From: Chloroflexota bacterium
GTDB lineage: Bacteria > Chloroflexota > Anaerolineae > Anaerolineales > DRMV01
Length of the DNA stretch: 9,330 nucleotides
Assembly: GCA_013153375.1 (NCBI GenBank)
Contig: JAADEN010000043.1
Span: 1 to 9,330, forward strand
Direction: 5' to 3'
Positions 1-4,804 of this stretch are shown in pieces (position 1 is the first letter of the stretch; every line of letters begins with the position of its first letter). A model generated the notes under the pieces. It was not told the origin of the DNA, did no database searches, and worked only from the letters and a program-made list of their open reading frames with translations. The translations under genes and the position numbers were made by a program.

Positions 1-118
1 GTCGCGAGTCGGTAGTCGGCAGTCGCCAGTTTTGTATCCGCGTTCGTCCGCGGTTTCCGTGTCCATCCGTCCCCATCCGTGTCCGTCCGTGGCTTCCGTG
101 TTTATCCGTGGTTTCAAA
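1..118. repeat. Composite repeat module 1 (7-mers then 10-mers)
   Basis: Non-coding repetitive DNA. Positions 7-34 read as consecutive heptamers AGTCGGT, AGTCGGC, AGTCGCC, AGTTTTG. From 36 the sequence falls into near-decamers of consensus ATCCGYGTYC (for example 36-45, 65-74, 75-84, with some 9-mers), ending at 104-118 in ATCCGTGGTTTCAAA. The same order recurs in the module to the right. The copies are degenerate, so this is an old or fast-diverging array. The window begins inside it, so the left boundary is unknown. Function unknown. Confidence 0.75.
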
Positions 119-120
119 AA

Positions 121-247
121 CAGCCGACAGCCGTCGGTCGTCAGCCGGTAGTTTTTCGTCCAGGTCTATCCGCGTCGATCCGCGCCCATCCGCGTTCATC
201 CGCGGTTTGGTTTTCCGTGTTCATCCGTGTTCATCCGTGGTTTCAAA
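121..247. repeat. Composite repeat module 2 (7-mers then 10-mers)
   Basis: This module repeats the architecture of the neighbouring one. Heptamers CAGCCGA, CAGCCGT, CGGTCGT, CAGCCGG occupy 121-148, followed by AGTTTTT at 150-156. Decamers ATCCGCGTCG, ATCCGCGCCC, ATCCGCGTTC, ATCCGCGGTT follow at 168-207. After a short break come a 9-mer TCCGTGTTC, then ATCCGTGTTC and ATCCGTGGTT at 214-242, ending TCAAA. A small hairpin (CCGAC 124-128 with GTCGG 133-137) lies in the heptamer part. The ORFs that cross it are low-complexity shadows. It lies just downstream of lgt, in what would be the 3' region of the minus-strand operon. Confidence 0.75.
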
Positions 248-251
248 CCAC
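237..251. repeat. 15-bp palindrome downstream of lgt
   Basis: GTGGTTT-C-AAACCAC is a perfect 7-bp inverted repeat around one base (C244), formed where the end of repeat module 2 meets unique sequence. It lies about 40 nt beyond the lgt stop codon. It could fold in the operon's 3' transcript, but no T-run follows on the minus strand, so it does not meet the standard for an intrinsic terminator. Confidence 0.5.
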
Positions 252-290
252 CAACCACTTCACCATCCATCCGCGGTTCCCGCATCCACC

Positions 291-1160
291 TCAGCGCTTG
301 CGCTTCTTCTTGCGCCGTTTGCGGGGCGCGGGGCCGCGGTTCTGGGGCTTGTTGGAGGCGGCCTGGGCCGCGGCGCGGCGATGCCGCAGGTACAGGGTGA
401 CCAACGAGCCCACGGTCACCACGGCCATGAGGGTCTGATTCACATTCAGCCCGGCCACAGGTGAGATGTCCAACCGCAGAAACTCCAGCCAGAAACGCCC
501 AAAGCCGTAGAAGGCCAGATAGAGCAGGAACAAGTCGCCGGGCAGCAGACGGCGGGCCCAACGGCGGGAAATGTACAGCAGCGCGGCCATGACCAGCAGG
601 TTCCACAGCATCTCGTACGCGAACAGGGGATGATAGTAGGCCACGCCCTCGTAGCCCGGCACCCGGTGCGCGGGGTCGATGAAAATCTTCCACGGCAAAT
701 CCGTGGGCTTGCCGTAGAGTTCCTGATTGAAGTAATTGCCCCAGCGGCCGATGGCCTGCCCCAGGGGCAGCGCGGGCGCGATGATGTCCAGCCAATTGCG
801 AAAATCCAGGCCGTGGCGGCGGGTGTAGAGCCACAGAGCCAGCCCGCCGCCGATGAGCACGCCGGGCATGCCCAGGCCACCCTTCCAGATGGCGATGGCA
901 TCCTGGGGATGGGTCAAGTAATATTCGGTGGTGACGCCGTGCACTCGCATGGACGCGGGCGGCGTGAGGATGTGCCACAGCCGGGCGCCCACGATGCCGC
1001 CGACGGTCACCCAGAGCAGCATATCCCACACCCGATCCGCCGCTTCAGGGCCAAAACGACGCCGGGCTTCGTGCGCGGCCAGACACGCGGCCGCGAACAG
1101 GCCCAGCGCGATCATCACGCCGTAGGCTCGGATGACGAGGGGGCCGATTTGCCATTCCAC
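291..1160 (-). CDS. lgt: Prolipoprotein diacylglyceryl transferase (Lgt)
   Basis: Lgt transfers the diacylglyceryl group from phosphatidylglycerol to the lipobox cysteine of prolipoproteins in the cytoplasmic membrane, the first step of lipoprotein maturation. The 289-aa product has the family length and several hydrophobic segments. The Lgt signature GRWGNYFNQELYG is at residues 138-150 (Arg139 and Asn142 match E. coli Arg143 and Asn146). A YHPLFAYE motif is at 176-183 and GRFWLEFLR at 221-229. The start is GTG, because AGGAG sits 8 nt upstream and no ATG is better placed. Two features are unusual. Where E. coli has the functionally important His103 in a GG-x3-HG loop, this protein has Pro99 (GGLGMPG). 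The last 20 or so residues are strongly basic (KRRKKKRKR), probably a cytoplasmic tail. It is the last gene of the minus-strand lipid operon. Family identity is secure; the role of the tail is unknown. Confidence 0.96.
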   Translation of the reverse strand: MEWQIGPLVIRAYGVMIALGLFAAACLAAHEARRRFGPEAADRVWDMLLWVTVGGIVGARLWHILTPPASMRVHGVTTEYYLTHPQDAIAIWKGGLGMPGVLIGGGLALWLYTRRHGLDFRNWLDIIAPALPLGQAIGRWGNYFNQELYGKPTDLPWKIFIDPAHRVPGYEGVAYYHPLFAYEMLWNLLVMAALLYISRRWARRLLPGDLFLLYLAFYGFGRFWLEFLRLDISPVAGLNVNQTLMAVVTVGSLVTLYLRHRRAAAQAASNKPQNRGPAPRKRRKKKRKR

Positions 1161-1168
1161 AGATCACT

Positions 1169-1173
1169 CTCCT
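1169..1173 (-). promoter_or_regulatory. Ribosome binding site of lgt
   Basis: AGGAG on the minus strand with an 8-nt spacer to the GTG at 1160. It decides the non-ATG start. Confidence 0.8.
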
Positions 1174-1216
1174 GACGCGGGGTGTCTCGGCCGCGAGGCG
1201 GCCAGCAGGGGGACGC

Positions 1217-1834
1217 CTACTCGTTGGGCCGGGCGGCCGCGCGGGCCTTGCGGCGCATGTACGCAATGCGCTGCAACGCGGTGAAGTGCGCGCCCACCGC
1301 GATGATGGTCAGGCCGACCTTGGGCCAGCCCAACACCAGGGTCGGCGCCAGCACCAGATAACGCTCGAAGCGCGACAGCAGCCCGATTTTGATGTCCCAG
1401 CCCAGGGACGCGGCCCGGGCCCGCACATACGACACCAGCACCGAACCGGCCGCGGCCAGATAGGCCAGGGCCACGCCCCAGGAATCGCCCTGCTGCGAGA
1501 AGTACCACAGCAGGCCGAACATGATGGCCAGTTCGGAATAGCGGTCCGAGACCGAATCCACGAACGCGCCCCAGGCCGAACTCTCCCCGCGGCGGCGGGC
1601 CATCGCACCGTCCAGCGCGTCGAACGCGCCCATGAACACCACGCCCGCGCCGCCCAGACGCCAGTTGCCCTGGGAGAGGAAGTACGCGGCCACGAAATTG
1701 CCGGCCACGCCGGTGAGGGTCATCATGTTGGGGTGCAGGCCCAGCCGCAAAAAGAAATCGGCCCACCAGTTCAGCAGGCCGGCGAACACCCGGCGGGCCC
1801 GGTCGGTGAGGGTCAATGAAGTATCGGGGACCAT
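1217..1834 (-). CDS. CDP-alcohol phosphatidyltransferase family protein
   Basis: Integral membrane enzyme that condenses a CDP-activated lipid (usually CDP-diacylglycerol) with an alcohol or alcohol phosphate, releasing CMP. The product is 205 aa. The full family motif D-x2-DG-x2-AR-x8-G-x3-D-x3-D is present at residues 72-97 (Asp72, Asp75, Asp93 and Asp97 as metal ligands and base). Hydrophobic stretches surround it, and there is a typical N-terminal GLHPNMMTLTG segment at 32-42. The ATG at 1834 is chosen because AAGGA lies 7 nt upstream; an in-frame ATG six codons earlier (1852) lacks such a site. The substrate cannot be read from the motif: phosphatidylglycerophosphate synthase (PgsA) and phosphatidylinositol-phosphate synthase-like enzymes both fit. 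The neighbour lgt uses phosphatidylglycerol, which makes a PgsA-like role attractive, but this is inference. Confidence 0.9.
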   Translation of the reverse strand: MVPDTSLTLTDRARRVFAGLLNWWADFFLRLGLHPNMMTLTGVAGNFVAAYFLSQGNWRLGGAGVVFMGAFDALDGAMARRRGESSAWGAFVDSVSDRYSELAIMFGLLWYFSQQGDSWGVALAYLAAAGSVLVSYVRARAASLGWDIKIGLLSRFERYLVLAPTLVLGWPKVGLTIIAVGAHFTALQRIAYMRRKARAAARPNE

Positions 1835-1841
1835 GAGGTCA

Positions 1842-1846
1842 TCCTT
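1842..1846 (-). promoter_or_regulatory. Ribosome binding site of the phosphatidyltransferase
   Basis: AAGGA on the minus strand, 7 nt before the ATG at 1834. It favours that start over the upstream ATG at 1852, whose reading frame contains this site. Confidence 0.7.
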
Positions 1847-1893
1847 GCGCATGAGGGATGGGGAACCCGGCTTGGGCCGGGCGGGGACGCGGG

Positions 1894-2868
1894 TCAAAAA
1901 TCCCGGTCCACCACATAGCGAGCCAAGGCCGCCAAAGCCTCGTGTTCGGGGCCGGGCGGCAAATCCTCCAGCGCGTCCAGGGCCGCGGCGATGTGCTGCC
2001 GCGCGGCCTCGGCCGCGGTTTGCAGCGCGCCGCTCTCCCGGATGCGGCGCACCAGCGCGTTCAGGCGCTGGGCATCGTACAGGCCGCCGTTCTGCAGCAC
2101 GGCCTGCAGGTCGGGGTCCTGGCCGTGGCGCTCCATGTACACCAGCGCGGGCAGGGTGACCAGGCCGTTGCGCAGGTCGTTGCCCACGGGCTTGCCCACC
2201 TGCCGGCTGTCGCCCTGATAGTCGAGGATGTCGTCCACGATTTGGAAGGCCATGCCGATGTGATACCCATAGCGGCGGGCGGTCTCGTAGAGGGGCGACT
2301 CGGGCGCCGCGCCGGCCAGGGTCGCGGCCGCGGCCGTGGCCAGTTCGAACATGGACGCGGTCTTGGCGTAGATGCGATGTTCGTACTGCTCGCTGGAAGT
2401 GAACGCGCCGCCCTCGAACAACTGGCGGATTTCGCCGTCCACGATGACGGCCAGGGTTTGGGTGAACAGGCGCATCACATGCAGGGACTGGGTGTTGGTG
2501 GCCAGCAGCGCGGCCCGGGCGAACAAAAAGTCGCCCGTGAGCACCGTGGCCGCGGGGGACCACTGCGCGTTGAGGGTGGGCATGCCTCGGCGGAGCAGCG
2601 CGCCGTCGATGAGGTCGTCGTGCACCAGGGTGGCCGTGTGCAGCATTTCCAGCGCCGCGGCCAGGATGATCAGCCGGTCGTGGGGTGCGCCCAGCAAACG
2701 GCCCATGAGCAGGGCCACGGTGGGGCGGATGCGCTTGCCGCCCGCGGCCAACAAATGGTGCAACGCGGCCTGCAGGTCAGGATGGTATCCATCGGCCTGC
2801 GCGGCCAGCAAGGCTTCGACCTCGGCCAGGGATTCTTGGACCAGGGTGAGAAAGGGCGCGGTGCTCAA
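1894..2868 (-). CDS. Long-chain trans-polyprenyl diphosphate synthase
   Basis: All-trans isoprenyl diphosphate synthase that adds isopentenyl units to an allylic diphosphate; the product typically becomes the menaquinone or ubiquinone tail or another isoprenoid. The 324-aa length is normal for the octaprenyl/heptaprenyl synthase group. Visible motifs are GGKRIRP (43-49), the first Asp-rich motif DDLID (84-88) followed by LLRRG (91-95), KT (169-170), and the second Asp-rich motif QIVDDILD (209-216). Small residues Ala79 and Thr80, at positions -5 and -4 before the first motif, do not block chain growth, which is known in the family to favour long products (C30 or more). The start is assigned to TTG at 2868 with GGAG 9 nt upstream. 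An in-frame ATG at 2928 would add 20 atypical residues and overlaps a -10-like element. First gene of the minus-strand operon; exact chain length is not determined. Confidence 0.93.
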   Translation of the reverse strand: MSTAPFLTLVQESLAEVEALLAAQADGYHPDLQAALHHLLAAGGKRIRPTVALLMGRLLGAPHDRLIILAAALEMLHTATLVHDDLIDGALLRRGMPTLNAQWSPAATVLTGDFLFARAALLATNTQSLHVMRLFTQTLAVIVDGEIRQLFEGGAFTSSEQYEHRIYAKTASMFELATAAAATLAGAAPESPLYETARRYGYHIGMAFQIVDDILDYQGDSRQVGKPVGNDLRNGLVTLPALVYMERHGQDPDLQAVLQNGGLYDAQRLNALVRRIRESGALQTAAEAARQHIAAALDALEDLPPGPEHEALAALARYVVDRDF

Positions 2869-2877
2869 ATTTGTCTT

Positions 2878-2881
2878 CTCC
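2878..2881 (-). promoter_or_regulatory. Ribosome binding site supporting a TTG start
   Basis: GGAG on the minus strand with a 9-nt A-rich spacer to the TTG at 2868. No comparable site precedes the in-frame ATG at 2928. Confidence 0.6.
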
Positions 2882-2896
2882 AAAACCTCGAGGCTT

Positions 2897-2916
2897 GGCC
2901 ATGGGCGCCCACGGCC
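2897..2916. promoter_or_regulatory. 20-bp near-perfect palindrome, possible operator
   Basis: GGCC-A-TGGGCGCCCA-C-GGCC: a perfect 10-bp core palindrome (2902-2911) flanked by matching GGCC arms, with a single mismatched pair. It lies between the -10 candidate at 2927-2932 and the TTG start of the polyprenyl synthase, so it would fall at or just after the transcription start. Either a repressor site or a leader hairpin is possible; the sequence alone does not decide. Confidence 0.45.
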
Positions 2917-2926
2917 TCGGAAGGAC

Positions 2927-2932
2927 ATTTTA
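2927..2932 (-). promoter_or_regulatory. Candidate -10 element for the lipid operon
   Basis: TAAAAT on the minus strand (5 of 6 to TATAAT) in otherwise GC-rich DNA. No good -35 hexamer lies 16-18 nt upstream, so it is weak alone. Its overlap with the ATG at 2928 agrees with translation starting at the downstream TTG. Confidence 0.3.
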
Positions 2933-3102
2933 CCGCGAAACGCCCGTTTTGGGCGAGGGGTCGGCCGCGAAGAGTGTCCTTCTGTCAGGCGGGCGCCTCG
3001 GAACGCCCCGTAGGCCAGGGCCTCCGGCCGGACGCCCCTCGCGAGCGCCGCGGTGCCGGTCAGGCATTTCCACATCTTTTGTGCGCACCCCGCGCGCCCC
3101 CG

Positions 3103-3131
3103 TTGCCGACGCGCCACAATCAGGGTATCAT
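3103..3131 (+). promoter_or_regulatory. Candidate sigma70-type promoter of the polysaccharide operon
   Basis: TTGCCG (3103-3108, 4 of 6 to consensus) and TATCAT (3126-3131, 5 of 6) are separated by exactly 17 nt. Transcription would start near 3138, giving a leader of about 35 nt before the ATG at 3173. The AT-rich patch around 3126-3134 stands out in this GC-rich region. Confidence 0.5.
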
Positions 3132-3145
3132 ATAGCCCATCACGG

Positions 3146-3160
3146 GCCCGCATCGCGGGC
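3146..3160 (+). other. Leader hairpin beside the Shine-Dalgarno
   Basis: GCCCGC-ATC-GCGGGC is a perfect 6-bp all-GC stem with a 3-nt loop. It ends two bases before the GGAG (3163-3166) that serves the ATG at 3173. If transcription starts near 3138, this hairpin makes up much of the 5' leader and could affect mRNA stability or ribosome access. Confidence 0.5.
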
Positions 3161-3172
3161 TGGGAGCGCGTC

Positions 3173-4792
3173 ATGGTCCCCTGGAAACGCTGGCTCGGTC
3201 GGGTGCCGGGTCTGGTGGAATTGGACTGGTACTTTCGCACCCGGCATCGGGCCGAGGTGCATCGCATGCTGCGCCGCATCGCGCCGCACTTGTGGCAATG
3301 GGCGCATTGGGCCGCGGAGCGCGGGGCCCGCGCGCCCCGGGGGCGGCGAATCGCCATCTTCGCCATGCTCGCGCCCTGGGTCGCGCACACCACCGTGTTG
3401 GGCCTGGCCCTGCGCGCGCTCGGGCATCAGGTGACGCTGGGCTACCTGCCCTATCAGGACTGGAGCGACCGCCCGCCCTTGTGGGATGTGCGCAAGTGGG
3501 ACCTGAACTATCGGGCCCTGCTGAGTCAGGCCCGGGCCGCGCTGCAACCCGTGTCGCTGCTACGCGCCAGCGCGGATCCCGTCCCCGCCGCGCTGGAGCC
3601 CGCGCTGCGCGCCCTCAGCCGCCGGGATGTGGAATACACCCTCCAGCGCGAGGGCGCGGACGAATCGTCGCCCTTGTACGCGCTGCGGATGCAGCGCAAC
3701 CGCCGCGCGGCCGGCGTGCTGTTGCGCTGGCTGCGGCGTCTGCGACCCGACGCGCTGGTGGTGCCCAACGCCGCGGTGCTGGAGTTCGGCGTGGCGTATG
3801 AGGTCGCCCGCTACCTGGGCATCCGCGTGGTGAGTTACGAGTTCGAATATCAGAAAGGGCATGTGTGGGTGGCCCACGACACGCCCGTGATGGACCTGAA
3901 CACCGACGATCTGTGGGCCGCGGTGCACGACCGTCCTTTGACACCCGAGCAATGGCAGCGTCTGCAAGCCCTGATGACCGCCCGTCGCGGGGGCCGCACC
4001 TGGGGCGACCATGTGCGGGCCTGGCAAAAGGTCGGCCGGGCCGGAGCCGAAGCCCTGCGCCAGCGCCTGGGCCTGGACGAGCGCCCCGTGGTGCTCATCG
4101 CCACCAATGTGTTCGGCGACTCCATGACCCTGGATCGGCAGATCTTCTCCCAGGGCATGGCCGACTGGCTGGCCGATACCCTGCGCTTCTTCGCCCGCCG
4201 TCCCCAGGTGCAGGTGGTGGTACGCGTGCATCCCGGCGAGGCGTTGCTGGTGCCCGGCGGCATGTCCATGTTGCAGGTGGTGCGCCAAACCCTGCCCCAG
4301 CCCCCAGCGCACATCCACATCGTCCCGCCCGATGCGCGCCTCAACACCTATGATCTGGTGGATCTGACCTCTTTGGGCCTGGTTTACACCACCACTTTGG
4401 GCCTGGAAATGGCCATGGACGGGGTGCCCGTCATCGTGGCCGGCCGCGTGCACTACCGCGGCCGGGGCTTCACCTGGGATCCCGACTCGTGGGACGCGTA
4501 CTACGACCTGCTGGAACGCGCGCTGCACGCGCCCCAGAGCCTGGCGCTGTCGCGGTCCCAGGTGGACGCGGCCCGGCGGTACGCGTACCATTTCTTCTTC
4601 ACCTACCCGCGGCCGTACCCGTGGCACATCATGTTTTGGGAGGACACTTTGACCGAATGGCCCTTTGCCACCGCGCTGGAGCAACCCGCGTTTCGCGAGA
4701 CCTTCGGCCTGTTTGCGGGCGAGCCCTTGCGTTGGGCCCAATGGGCCCAGGCCCAAGCGGAGGGCGTCCCCCAACCCCACCCCACCTCGTGA
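3173..4792 (+). CDS. KpsS/KpsC-like capsule polysaccharide glycosyltransferase
   Basis: Putative cytoplasmic, GT-B-like enzyme related to the Capsule_synth (KpsC/KpsS) group, which in characterised members adds Kdo residues to a lipid acceptor. The product is 539 aa. Family-like landmarks are in the C-terminal half: NVFGDSM (312-318), RVHPGE (351-356), and YTTTLGLEMAMDGVPV (405-420) followed by GRVHYRGRGFT (424-434). The last two correspond to the Gly-Glu and Tyr-x-Gly-x-Gly-x-Thr pattern near the donor site of such enzymes. The N-terminal half is less conserved to my eye; it is rich in Trp and Arg near the start, with no signal peptide. The ATG at 3173 is preferred because GGAG lies 6 nt upstream and the proposed promoter and hairpin end just before it; an in-frame ATG 40 codons earlier lacks support. 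First gene of the operon. Donor and acceptor are unknown, and Kdo specificity should not be assumed. Confidence 0.75.
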   Translation: MVPWKRWLGRVPGLVELDWYFRTRHRAEVHRMLRRIAPHLWQWAHWAAERGARAPRGRRIAIFAMLAPWVAHTTVLGLALRALGHQVTLGYLPYQDWSDRPPLWDVRKWDLNYRALLSQARAALQPVSLLRASADPVPAALEPALRALSRRDVEYTLQREGADESSPLYALRMQRNRRAAGVLLRWLRRLRPDALVVPNAAVLEFGVAYEVARYLGIRVVSYEFEYQKGHVWVAHDTPVMDLNTDDLWAAVHDRPLTPEQWQRLQALMTARRGGRTWGDHVRAWQKVGRAGAEALRQRLGLDERPVVLIATNVFGDSMTLDRQIFSQGMADWLADTLRFFARRPQVQVVVRVHPGEALLVPGGMSMLQVVRQTLPQPPAHIHIVPPDARLNTYDLVDLTSLGLVYTTTLGLEMAMDGVPVIVAGRVHYRGRGFTWDPDSWDAYYDLLERALHAPQSLALSRSQVDAARRYAYHFFFTYPRPYPWHIMFWEDTLTEWPFATALEQPAFRETFGLFAGEPLRWAQWAQAQAEGVPQPHPTS

Positions 4793-4804
4793 GGAGAGCG
4801 CTTC

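Larger units (their letters stand above)
2869..3172. other. Divergent intergenic control region
   Basis: About 300 nt without a credible gene separate the lipid operon (leftward) from the polysaccharide operon (rightward). Besides the elements listed separately, it holds a 12-bp inverted repeat AAACG-CC-CGTTT (2938-2949). This overlaps a hairpin CGCCC-GTTTT-GGGCG (2941-2955). It also holds an 8-bp inverted repeat GAAGGACA (2920-2927) / TGTCCTTC (2975-2982). The stretch 2990-3060 is GC-rich and shows nothing I can name. ORFs crossing the region are extensions or shadows of the flanking genes. Confidence 0.6.

Noticed and set aside
1..247. CRISPR array
   Set aside because: The units are 7 and 10 bp, contiguous and degenerate, with no equal-length unique spacers.
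79..464. Two open frames on the plus strand crossing the repeat region
   Set aside because: They translate the degenerate decamers (Arg/Ser/His/Pro-rich) and then run antisense into lgt; no ribosome binding site or domain.
196..1029. 277-codon minus-strand frame overlapping lgt
   Set aside because: Alternative frame of lgt ending in the repeat-derived peptide NTDEHG; no domain.
1161..1216. Intrinsic terminator between the phosphatidyltransferase and lgt genes
   Set aside because: No stable stem followed by a T-run is visible on the minus strand; the gap holds the lgt ribosome binding site.
1835..2563. N-terminal extension of the phosphatidyltransferase frame to 2563
   Set aside because: It would run inside the polyprenyl synthase gene in another frame and is Arg/Pro/Gly-rich without motifs; the start at 1834 has a good ribosome binding site.
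1858..3135. 425-codon plus-strand frame opposite the polyprenyl synthase
   Set aside because: Antisense shadow with Gln/Gly/His/Arg bias; the minus-strand gene has complete catalytic motifs.
2869..3393. N-terminal extension of the polyprenyl synthase frame up to 3393
   Set aside because: The extension crosses the intergenic region and the 5' part of the opposite gene, has no family similarity, and better start signals exist at 2868.
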